Below, piece by piece: positions 8,008 to 14,229 of a stretch of 19,209 bases of DNA; position 1 is the stretch's first letter; each line of letters begins with the position of its first letter. The notes under the pieces were generated by a model that worked only from the letters and a program-made list of their open reading frames with translations, was not told where the DNA came from and did no database searches. Location of the stretch: contig JAGWRQ010000012.1 of the NCBI GenBank assembly GCA_028869615.1, positions 1 to 19,209 on the forward strand, read 5' to 3'. Source of the stretch: Candidatus Methylomirabilota bacterium (GTDB lineage: Bacteria; Methylomirabilota; Methylomirabilia; Methylomirabilales; Methylomirabilaceae). Both the position numbers and the translations under genes were made by a program.

Positions 8008-9183
8008 ATGCCATTTGCGCTGGAGGTCGATACCGAGCACGCGGCCAAGATTAAGGTGATCGGAGTTGGGGGCGGGGGGTCCAATGCGGTGAATCGGATG
8101 TCGGTATCGGATTTCACCGGGGTTGAGTTTTTTGTGGTGAACACCGACACCCAAGCGCTCAGAATATCTCCGGTGAACACCAAGCTTCAGATCGGCGCCA
8201 ACGTCACGAAGGGTCTGGGGGCAGGGGCGAATCCGGAGATCGGGCGACAAGCGGCGCTTGAGGATACCGACAAGATCGTGAGTCTCCTGGAAGGCGCGGA
8301 TATGGTGTTCGTCACCGCCGGGCTGGGCGGCGGGACAGGAACCGGCGCCGCGCCTGTCATCGCGAATCTCGCCAAGGAGTTGGGTATCCTCACAGTTGGA
8401 GTAGTGACCAAGCCGTTTGCATTCGAGGGTAAGGTTCGAGAGACTCACGCCACCCGTGGGCTTGCTGCGCTGTGTGAGAGCGTCGACACCTTGATCACCA
8501 TCCCGAACCAGCGGCTGTTACAGGTGGTGGAGCGACAGACCTCACTGACCGATGCCTTCAAGGTTGCCGACGACGTGTTGCGCCAGGCGGTACAGGGGAT
8601 TGCGGACCTCATTGTGGTGCCGGGCCTGATCAACCTGGATTTTGCCGATGTCAAGACCATCATGTCGGAGCGTGGGATTGCCATGATGGGGATCGGTGTT
8701 GCGTCTGGGGAGAGCGCGGCCTCCGAAGCGGCCGTAAAGGCTGTCAACAGCCCGCTCCTGGAGAACGTCTCCATCGACGGCGCCAGGGGCGTCCTCATTA
8801 ATATTACCGGCGGTCCGGCGCTCTCTTTGTACGAGGTGAATGAGGCCAGCTCCACGATCTGCAAATCGGCCCATCAAGATGCCAATATCATTTTCGGAGC
8901 CGTGATTGACGAATCGCTGAAAGATAGTGTCTGCGTGACGGTGATTGCCACCGGGTTCGAGGCCGCTGCCTCGGTGAAAGAGGAGGGGTCTTCAAACATG
9001 GTCGAAATGAAGGCGTACGCAGCCAAGGCCGCGGAGCGCGGGGGCTTCCTCAGGAAGCGCGGGACGATCGGGCAAGAAACCTCCGATGAGCAATTCAATC
9101 TTCGCGGCCTGGAGCTCAGACCCGCGGACCCTGATGAAGACGAGATGGATATCCCGACGTTTTTGCGGCGTCAGGCCGATTAG
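8008..9183 (+). CDS. ftsZ: Cell division protein FtsZ (tubulin-like GTPase)
   Basis: FtsZ is the GTP-dependent polymer that forms the Z-ring at midcell. The 391-residue product contains the N-terminal [17 protein letters not shown], the tubulin signature [10 protein letters not shown] (from residue 107), the T7 synergy loop [11 protein letters not shown] with its catalytic Asp residues, and the C-terminal domain ([13 protein letters not shown]...VTVIATGF). It ends in the conserved C-terminal peptide MDIPTFLRR, which binds FtsA and other partners. The disordered linker before that peptide is short (about 45-50 residues). It closes the dcw cluster. No lpxC follows as it would in gammaproteobacteria, and no ylmD/sepF genes follow directly as in Firmicutes. 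Confidence 0.98.
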   Translation: MPFALEVDTEHAAKIKVIGVGGGGSNAVNRMSVSDFTGVEFFVVNTDTQALRISPVNTKLQIGANVTKGLGAGANPEIGRQAALEDTDKIVSLLEGADMVFVTAGLGGGTGTGAAPVIANLAKELGILTVGVVTKPFAFEGKVRETHATRGLAALCESVDTLITIPNQRLLQVVERQTSLTDAFKVADDVLRQAVQGIADLIVVPGLINLDFADVKTIMSERGIAMMGIGVASGESAASEAAVKAVNSPLLENVSIDGARGVLINITGGPALSLYEVNEASSTICKSAHQDANIIFGAVIDESLKDSVCVTVIATGFEAAASVKEEGSSNMVEMKAYAAKAAERGGFLRKRGTIGQETSDEQFNLRGLELRPADPDEDEMDIPTFLRRQAD

Positions 9184-9236
9184 CGATCCCGGGAAAGCTC
9201 CTCTTCAAAGGGTGTCAGGGAAGGGAGGATACGTCG

Positions 9237-9476
9237 ATGAAGCGACTCAGCAAACTGTTTCAGATGTTTCTCTCTTCAGGCAGATTGATGGCTACCTGTC
9301 CACACTGCTTGTTGCCGATCGACGGATCGGAGAATGTCTGTCCCAACTGCCATCGGCTGTTGCGATTTGAGGGGATCGCGGAACTCCGGGCGAATAGAAG
9401 ACCGGACGGATCACGCCTTGCGGCGGCACATGCAGGGGCAGGAGGTCAAGAAGGGCAAGCTTGGCGGAACGGCTAA
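9237..9476 (+). CDS. Small zinc-ribbon-like protein of unknown function
   Basis: This 79-residue protein is not recognised. It has CPHC and CPNC knuckles (Cys21, Cys24, Cys35, Cys38) separated by ten residues, which suggests a structural Zn2+ site of the rubredoxin-knuckle type. The first 18 residues are basic and partly hydrophobic (MKRLSKLFQMFL). The last third is Gly/Ala/Arg-rich and probably disordered. The ATG at 9237 is supported by GGGAGG 8 bases upstream. An ATG at 9288 would start just before the zinc ribbon. It lies 53 bases after ftsZ and overlaps yggS by 16 bases, so it is likely co-translated with yggS. The reality of the gene is supported by the RBS, the paired CxxC motifs and the tight packing. 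The C-terminal half could be non-conserved. Confidence 0.6.
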   Translation: MKRLSKLFQMFLSSGRLMATCPHCLLPIDGSENVCPNCHRLLRFEGIAELRANRRPDGSRLAAAHAGAGGQEGQAWRNG

Positions 9477-10159
9477 AAGATCGGGTTGAACAGGTAAGGC
9501 GACGGATGACCGAGGCGGCCGGTCGCGTCGGTCGCGACCCTGATGAGGTGGAACTGGTTGCCGTCACCAAAACCGTGCAGGTTCCCATGATCCGAGAGGC
9601 GATCGATGCCGGCGTGATGCTGCTGGGCGAGAATCGGGTCCAGGAGGCGTCGGATAAGATTGCCCTCCTAAGCTCGCTTCCGATCACATGGCATTTGATC
9701 GGTCACTTACAGACGAACAAGAGTCGGCCTGCTGTCGAGCTGTTTGAACTGATCCATTCGCTCGACTCTGTGAAGCTCGCCGCTGCCCTGGACCGGCATG
9801 GGGCCACCTTACGGAAGCAGGTACGGGTTCTTGTAGAGGTCAACCTTGGAGGCGAACCGAGTAAGGCCGGTATTCTCGAACACGACCTATTACCGCTGCT
9901 CCACGCTTGCCGGCAGTTCACCCATCTGACTATCGAAGGTCTGATGACCATCCCACCATTTCGCAGAAATCCTCAGGACGTCCGGCCGTTCTTTCGCCGG
10001 CTCCGGCTGTTACGAGACGAGGCGGCCACGGCCTGCCCCGACTACCCGCTCCGCCACCTCTCAATGGGGATGAGCCACGATTATGAGATCGCCATCGAAG
10101 AGGGGGCCACGCTAGTTCGGGTTGGTACAGCAATCTTTGAAGCAAGGCCCGTCATTTAA
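9461..10159 (+). CDS. yggS: YggS/YlmE-family pyridoxal-5'-phosphate homeostasis protein
   Basis: YggS (PLPBP/YlmE) is a fold-type III PLP-binding TIM-barrel protein without a known catalytic activity, required for balanced vitamin B6 and amino acid pools. The 232-residue product shows the PLP-lysine motif VAVTK (Lys37), GENRVQEA, WHLIGHLQTNK, VLVEVNLGGEPSKAG, GLMTIPP and the phosphate-binding end LSMGMSHDYEIAIEEGATLVRVGTAIF. The TTG at 9461 follows AAGGG by 5 bases and gives the usual N-terminal helix (ERLKDRVEQVRRRMTEAA). In Firmicutes and Cyanobacteria the homologue often lies just downstream of ftsZ, as it does here. No terminator is evident between ftsZ and this gene, so it may be the end of the dcw transcript. 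Confidence 0.95.
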   Translation: MAERLKDRVEQVRRRMTEAAGRVGRDPDEVELVAVTKTVQVPMIREAIDAGVMLLGENRVQEASDKIALLSSLPITWHLIGHLQTNKSRPAVELFELIHSLDSVKLAAALDRHGATLRKQVRVLVEVNLGGEPSKAGILEHDLLPLLHACRQFTHLTIEGLMTIPPFRRNPQDVRPFFRRLRLLRDEAATACPDYPLRHLSMGMSHDYEIAIEEGATLVRVGTAIFEARPVI

Positions 10160-10174
10160 GCCCGTAATTTTTCG

Positions 10175-10203
10175 TTGACACAAATAGAACACCCTTTTAT
10201 TAT
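10175..10203 (+). promoter_or_regulatory. Near-consensus sigma70 promoter for the iclR-like gene
   Basis: TTGACA (10175-10180), a 17-base spacer and TATTAT (10198-10203) match the housekeeping -35/-10 pattern with optimal spacing. Transcription would start near 10210, leaving a leader of about 100 bases before the ATG at 10309. The area is unusually A+T-rich for this window, as expected for a real promoter. It begins 16 bases after the yggS stop. Confidence 0.75.
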
Positions 10204-10271
10204 CACACCGTTTTCCTTCCGTCTTACATCGAATCCCAGGCAACGCGACGGCAGTATGTACCGAGAAAGCG

Positions 10272-10289
10272 TTTTGCCGTTTTTTGCCG
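10272..10289 (+). promoter_or_regulatory. Tandem TTTTGCCG repeats in the iclR leader, possible operator
   Basis: TTTTGCCG occurs at 10272-10279 and again at 10282-10289, a 10-base period that places both copies on the same DNA face. A CGGCA in the opposite orientation lies at 10249-10253. They are downstream of the predicted start of transcription and upstream of the regulator's start codon. IclR proteins often repress their own genes, so this is a candidate self-binding site, but only by position. Confidence 0.25.
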
Positions 10290-10308
10290 AAAGGCGTGCG
10301 AGGGGTGT

Positions 10309-11118
10309 ATGGACCATCGAAAGAAAGAAAAGGCCGACTATCTCGTCCAGTCCGTTGATCGAGCACTTGATATCCTGGAGTCGTTCGATTATCAGGCAGG
10401 TGAGCTAGGCGTTACGGAACTCGCCGCGAAGCTTCATCTACCCAAAAACAATGTCTTTCGGCTTCTGGCTACCCTTGAGGTTCGGGGCTATATTGAGCAG
10501 GACAAGAAGACAGCCAACTACCGCCTGGGGATGAAGTCGTTCGAGGTTGCCAACGTCTTCCTCCATCATCTCGGCTTTCGGCGCCAGGCCAGGCCGATCA
10601 TCGAAGAGTTGGTAGCGCAGTGCGATGAAACCGCCTATCTTGCTGTTCTGGAAGGATCGGAAGTCATCTATGTGCTTGTTCAGGACACCAGTCAGATCAT
10701 TCGGATCGCATCGTTTCCTGGACGACGTCTCCCGGTTCACTGCACTGCCGCAGGAAAGGCGCAACTGGCCTACGAGTCGGCCGACCGGTTAGACAGCATC
10801 CTTCAACCTCAACCGATGCGTCAACTGACCGAGCATACGATTACTGACCCGCAAACATTTCGGGAACACCTCCGTGAGGTGGCCAGGCTCGGGTTCGCCG
10901 TTGATAATGAAGAGTACGAGCCGTGGGTACGGTGTATCGCCGCTCCCGTGAGAGACTATTCTGGAAAGGTGGTGGCCAGCATCGGCCTGTCCGGCCCCAT
11001 CTCCCGGTTCTCCCTTGAGCGGATCGAACATAAACTCGCCCCGCTTGTCAAGACAGCGGCGATCAAGCTCTCCGAACGGCTGGGCTACGAGGCGACAACA
11101 GTTCCCGCCGATCAGTAA
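10309..11118 (+). CDS. IclR-family transcriptional regulator
   Basis: This is a 269-residue regulator with an N-terminal winged helix-turn-helix (about residues 14-75, SVDRALDILESF...LGVTELAAKLHLPKNNVFRLLATLEVRGYIEQD) and a C-terminal IclR effector-binding domain (about 85-260, including GRRLPVHCTAAGKAQLA, VDNEEYEPWVRCIAAPV and VVASIGLSGP). Family members sense small organic acids, often aromatic compounds, and activate or repress catabolic genes. The ATG at 10309 has GAGGGG close upstream. The gene has its own promoter and precedes, with a 97-base gap, a CoA ligase for an aromatic-type acid, so regulation of that gene is a reasonable inference. The ligand cannot be read from the sequence. 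Confidence 0.92.
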   Translation: MDHRKKEKADYLVQSVDRALDILESFDYQAGELGVTELAAKLHLPKNNVFRLLATLEVRGYIEQDKKTANYRLGMKSFEVANVFLHHLGFRRQARPIIEELVAQCDETAYLAVLEGSEVIYVLVQDTSQIIRIASFPGRRLPVHCTAAGKAQLAYESADRLDSILQPQPMRQLTEHTITDPQTFREHLREVARLGFAVDNEEYEPWVRCIAAPVRDYSGKVVASIGLSGPISRFSLERIEHKLAPLVKTAAIKLSERLGYEATTVPADQ

Positions 11119-11156
11119 AACGTAGTTTGATTATCTGGCCGTCGGCATGTCTTATC

Positions 11157-11191
11157 CGCCTGCTTCGCTCTGCGAGAGGGCATAGCAGGCG
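11157..11191. promoter_or_regulatory. 8-bp inverted repeat between regulator and ligase
   Basis: CGCCTGCT (11157-11164) and AGCAGGCG (11184-11191) are perfect reverse complements around a 19-base loop that itself contains TCGC/GCGA. It lies 24 bases before the ligase ATG. No T-run follows, so a rho-independent terminator is unlikely. It could be an operator for the adjacent IclR protein or a structured leader. Confidence 0.35.
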
Positions 11192-11215
11192 CTTCTGGAC
11201 ATATTAGGAAAAGAG

Positions 11216-12865
11216 ATGGGTCAGATTCCTGCCAAATACCTGCCTCCAAAAGAGCTCTGGCCGCAGCGTATCTACACGCTCCCGGAGTTCACAAACCTCT
11301 CTCAGCGGTTCAATAGCACCGAAGAGTTGCTGGATAAGACCGTTGCCGCGGGCAAGGGCGGCCGAACGGCGCTGCACTTCGAGGACAAGCAGATCCCGTA
11401 CAAGGCGCTCTTGGACCAAGTCAATAGGCTCGGGAGCGCGCTCAGGCGGCTGGGGATCGAGGAGGCGGATCGGGTGGTATTGCGCCTGCCGAACATCCCG
11501 TCGGCGATCGTGGCAAACTTTGCGGTCCTGAAGGTCGGCGCGGTGATCGTGCCGACCTCCGTCCTCTTTTCCAGGACCGAGATCGCGCACATCTGCAACA
11601 GTACGGAGGCCAAGGCGGTCATCGTTGCCGTCACACTGCTGGAGGAGCTCGAACAGGTACGGCCCCTGCTTGACACGGTCAGGCATGTCATCGTCGTCGG
11701 CGGCGCGCAGGAAGAGATCGAGCGAAAGGGATATCTGAGCTATCAGGCGCTTCTTGACGGGGGCGATCCGACATGCGATCCGGTCCGGCGGGATCGGTTG
11801 GATGTTTCGGTCCTCCTCTTCACCTCCGGAACGACGGGGCCGCCGAAGGGGACGGTCCATTTCATGGAAGAGGCGCTGATCGTTCCCGATAGCTTCGGCA
11901 CATACTGCTGGCGCGTGACAGAAGAGGATGTGCTTCTCAGTCCGGCTCCCCTGGCCATGGCGGCCGGCTACTCTGCCGCCGCCGCCATCCCGTATCGTTT
12001 CGGAGCAGCCTGCTCGCTGTTGCCGCGCTTTACGCCGGAGGCGGCATTCGAGACGATCGAGCGCCACAAGGTCACCATCCTCTCCGCCCTCCCGACCGCC
12101 TACCGCAAGATGCTTCAGGTGCCGGATGCCCCGACGCGTTACGACCTCAGCTCGCTTAAGCTGTGCACAGGAGGCGGCGAGTCGTTGACGGCCCAGACCT
12201 ATTTCGACTGGAAGGCGAAGTTCGGCCTCGAGATCTTCGAGGGACTCGGGACCACTGAGCTGATGTTCGTGTTCGCCAGCTCGGCCGGACCAAGAAAGGT
12301 CAAGCCGGGATCGATCGGCCCCGCCGTTCCGGGCTACGAGCTTCGGGTGGTGGGCGACGAGGGGAGGGATTGCCGGCCCGGCGAAACCGGTGAACTGCTG
12401 GTACGGGGACCAACGGGGACCGTCTACTGGCGCAATCCGGAAGCGCAACGACGCGCCGTGACGGAAGGCTGGAGCCGTGCGGGCGATATGGTCAGTATGG
12501 ACGAAGAGGGCTACATCTCGTTTCTCACACGGGAGGATGATCTGATCAAAAGCTCCGGATACCGGATCGGCCCTGAAGAGATCGAGGATGTCCTGCTGAC
12601 TCACGCGGCCGTAGCCGACGCAGCAGTGGTCGGCCTGCCCGACCCTGTCATGGGGCAGCGGACGAAGGCGTTTATTGCGCTCAAGGCCGGTCAGCAAACT
12701 TCCGAAGCCCTCAAGACAGAGTTGATCGAGTTCTGCACGGGGAAGGTTGCCGTGTACAAGCTACCGCGGGAGGTGGAGTTTCTGGACCGGATACCACGCG
12801 CCACCGGCCCCGGCGGCCCTGGCACCGGTAAGCTCCTCCGTCGCCTCCTCCGCCAGCGGGAGTAG
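11216..12865 (+). CDS. Acyl-CoA synthetase of the benzoate/2-aminobenzoate-CoA ligase type
   Basis: This is an adenylate-forming (ANL) ligase that probably activates a carboxylic acid, likely aromatic, to its CoA thioester via an acyl-AMP. The 549 residues show, in order, the ATP loop TSGTTGPPKG (203-212), the substrate-pocket stretch PLAMAAGYSAAAAIP, the GLGTTE motif, the SRAGDMV and REDDLIKSSGYRIGPEEIE hinge blocks, and the catalytic lysine in TGKLLRR (Lys539). The N-terminus (PAKYLPPKELWP...YTLPEF) resembles 2-aminobenzoate-CoA ligases. The C-terminal motif contains extra Gly/Pro residues (ATGPGGPGTGK instead of the usual TxTGK). The ATG at 11216 has AGGA 5 bases upstream. No other aromatic-degradation gene is in the window, so the substrate is uncertain. 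Confidence 0.88.
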   Translation: MGQIPAKYLPPKELWPQRIYTLPEFTNLSQRFNSTEELLDKTVAAGKGGRTALHFEDKQIPYKALLDQVNRLGSALRRLGIEEADRVVLRLPNIPSAIVANFAVLKVGAVIVPTSVLFSRTEIAHICNSTEAKAVIVAVTLLEELEQVRPLLDTVRHVIVVGGAQEEIERKGYLSYQALLDGGDPTCDPVRRDRLDVSVLLFTSGTTGPPKGTVHFMEEALIVPDSFGTYCWRVTEEDVLLSPAPLAMAAGYSAAAAIPYRFGAACSLLPRFTPEAAFETIERHKVTILSALPTAYRKMLQVPDAPTRYDLSSLKLCTGGGESLTAQTYFDWKAKFGLEIFEGLGTTELMFVFASSAGPRKVKPGSIGPAVPGYELRVVGDEGRDCRPGETGELLVRGPTGTVYWRNPEAQRRAVTEGWSRAGDMVSMDEEGYISFLTREDDLIKSSGYRIGPEEIEDVLLTHAAVADAAVVGLPDPVMGQRTKAFIALKAGQQTSEALKTELIEFCTGKVAVYKLPREVEFLDRIPRATGPGGPGTGKLLRRLLRQRE

Positions 12866-12978
12866 GACCAGCCGAAGGCAGAGTAGTGCCCCGAGTCTGT
12901 CTTCAGAAATTCCGTGACCGTAATAGGCCGTGTGAATCGTGTTGCATGGTTCTCGATCAAAACGGAGGAGCGATGCGA

Positions 12979-13308
12979 ATGTCCGTTGTTGCCTGGCTTA
13001 TTTTCGTCGTTGCTGCCGTCCTTGAGGTTGGTGGTGACGCGATCATTCGTATAGGGCTGCGCGGCAGCGGGCTGGCCGTGATTGCTGCGGGATTTGCTGT
13101 TGTCGGGTGCTACGGCGTCACCGTTAACCTCGTACAATGGGACTTCTCCAGGTTGCTGGGGGTTTATGTTGGCGTCTTTGCGACGCTGAGCGTACTATGC
13201 GGCCGCTTTGTCTTCGGAGAGAGCATCCCCCCGTCCACCTGGTTGGGGTTGGTCATCATTGTTGCAGGCGGGCTGGTGATCCAGTTTGGTGCAGGCCTCA
13301 GGTGGTAA
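12979..13308 (+). CDS. Four-helix small membrane protein, SMR/DMT-like
   Basis: The 109-residue product has four hydrophobic helices (about residues 3-20, 33-53, 60-80 and 86-106). The first contains Glu16 in AAVLEVGG, placed like the proton- and substrate-binding glutamate of EmrE-type small multidrug resistance proteins. The last, WLGLVIIVAGGLVIQFG, resembles the fourth helix of SMR/EamA proteins. A UPF0060 (YnfA) relationship is also possible. The ATG at 12979 is preferred because GGAGGAG lies 8 bases upstream; ATG 12973 is only 2 bases away. A frame open from 12886 would add a Cys-rich soluble tail without family support. It may export a small cation or act as part of a pair, but no partner gene adjoins it. 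Confidence 0.7.
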   Translation: MSVVAWLIFVVAAVLEVGGDAIIRIGLRGSGLAVIAAGFAVVGCYGVTVNLVQWDFSRLLGVYVGVFATLSVLCGRFVFGESIPPSTWLGLVIIVAGGLVIQFGAGLRW

Positions 13309-13322
13309 GCTACGGCGCTTGC

Positions 13323-13403
13323 GGCCTCGGCAGGATTGCCTGGCCCCACAAAGCGATGGAGGCTGATGCCGAAAGGCGGCGCGGCTCCGTTAGCGGGGGC
13401 TAA
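13323..13403 (+). other. Possible structured leader of the FNT gene
   Basis: Three short stem-loops can be drawn in the 99-base gap before the FNT gene. GGCC-TC-GGCA pairs with TGCC-T-GGCC around GGAT (13323-13345). GCC pairs with GGC around a GAAA tetraloop (13368-13377). TTAGC pairs with GCTAA around GGGG (13390-13403). The last places the likely Shine-Dalgarno G-run in the loop. The structure does not match a riboswitch class I know, and G+C-rich DNA often gives such stems by chance. Confidence 0.25.
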
Positions 13404-13407
13404 GCGG

Positions 13408-14229
13408 ATGGACAACGATCTGCACTTCGGGGATGCGTATCCGCCGCGCGAGATTGCGCGGAAAGTCGAGGGTCTCGGTGTTGCGAAGGCGCGTACTGAT
13501 TCACTTACGCTGCTCGTGCTGGCCGTGCTGGCAGGCGCGTTCATCTCACTTGGGGCGCTCTTTTTCATCGTCGTGGTGACCAAATCCGCCCTTGGCTTCG
13601 GCATGATGCGGTTGGTCGGCGGCTTGAGCTTCAGCCTTGGACTGATCCTCGTCGTTGTCGCGGGTGCCGAGCTCTTCACCGGGAATAACCTCATTGCCAT
13701 GGCCTGGGCGAGCAGACTGATCGGTACCCGCGAGGTCATGCGTAACTGGTTCCTGGCCTACCTGGGCAATGTGGGCGGCTGTCTGGCTACGGTTCTGCTC
13801 GTCGTGTGGGCCAACGTTGCCGGTCTGGGCGGGGGTGCTGTCGGCGAGACAGCCCTCAATATCGCTCGCACGAAAGCTGATCTCTCCATTACCGAGGCCT
13901 TCGCGCGCGGCGTTCTGTGCAACGCGCTGGTGTGTCTGGCGGTTTGGCTCGCAATGGGCGGGCGCAGCGTGGTCGATAAGATTCTGGCAATTCTCTTTCC
14001 CATTACCGCATTCGTGGCCATGGGCTTCGAGCACTCGATCGCAAACTGGTTCTTCCTGCCCTTCGGGCTCGCGCTGGATGGAAAAGGCGCGGCGTCGGTC
14101 GTCAAGGCCACGAGAAACATCGTCGCCGTGACCGCCGGCAACGTCGTCGGCGGAACCCTGCTGGTTGCCGGCGTCTACTGGGTGGCCTACTTACGAGGCG
14201 AGCGTCCGACAAACAATGGGCCCTCCTGA
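13408..14229 (+). CDS. Formate/nitrite transporter (FNT) family channel
   Basis: FNT proteins are pentameric inner-membrane channels for small monovalent anions such as formate, nitrite or hydrosulfide. The 273-residue product has the family entry motif PPREIARKVEGLGVAKA, GAFISLGALFF in the first helix, AGAELFTGNN (the second-helix break), WFLAYLGNVGG, and GFEHSIANWFFLP with His209, the position of the conserved gating/proton-relay histidine in E. coli FocA. Six helices are apparent. The ATG at 13408 follows GGGGG and gives the usual short N-terminus. ATG 13366 or TTG 13336 are longer alternatives. FocA, NirC or FdhC type cannot be resolved by eye. Its end overlaps the start of the ATPase gene by 14 bases. 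Confidence 0.92.
   Translation: MDNDLHFGDAYPPREIARKVEGLGVAKARTDSLTLLVLAVLAGAFISLGALFFIVVVTKSALGFGMMRLVGGLSFSLGLILVVVAGAELFTGNNLIAMAWASRLIGTREVMRNWFLAYLGNVGGCLATVLLVVWANVAGLGGGAVGETALNIARTKADLSITEAFARGVLCNALVCLAVWLAMGGRSVVDKILAILFPITAFVAMGFEHSIANWFFLPFGLALDGKGAASVVKATRNIVAVTAGNVVGGTLLVAGVYWVAYLRGERPTNNGPS

Noticed and set aside
11204..12697. Minus-strand open frame of about 500 codons opposite the CoA ligase
   Set aside because: The plus-strand ligase has all ANL motifs and an RBS. The minus-strand product has only a biased Arg/Asp/Gln composition and no motif.
12866..12978. Guanidine-type (mini-ykkC) riboswitch before the SMR-like gene
   Set aside because: The SMR-like gene made this worth looking for, but no pair of ACGR-loop hairpins is present; only a single ACGG next to the RBS.
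10285..13378. Shared 12-mer TGCCGAAAGGCG upstream of both the IclR and FNT genes
   Set aside because: In a 19-kb window several 12-mer pairs are expected by chance, and this one is a common GNRA-type mini-hairpin. There is no other similarity around it.
13350..13405. Fluoride (crcB) riboswitch, suggested by GCGATGGAGG and GCTGATGCC
   Set aside because: The closing segment complementary to GGAGG and the conserved end of the motif are missing, and the downstream gene is an FNT channel and not a fluoride exporter.
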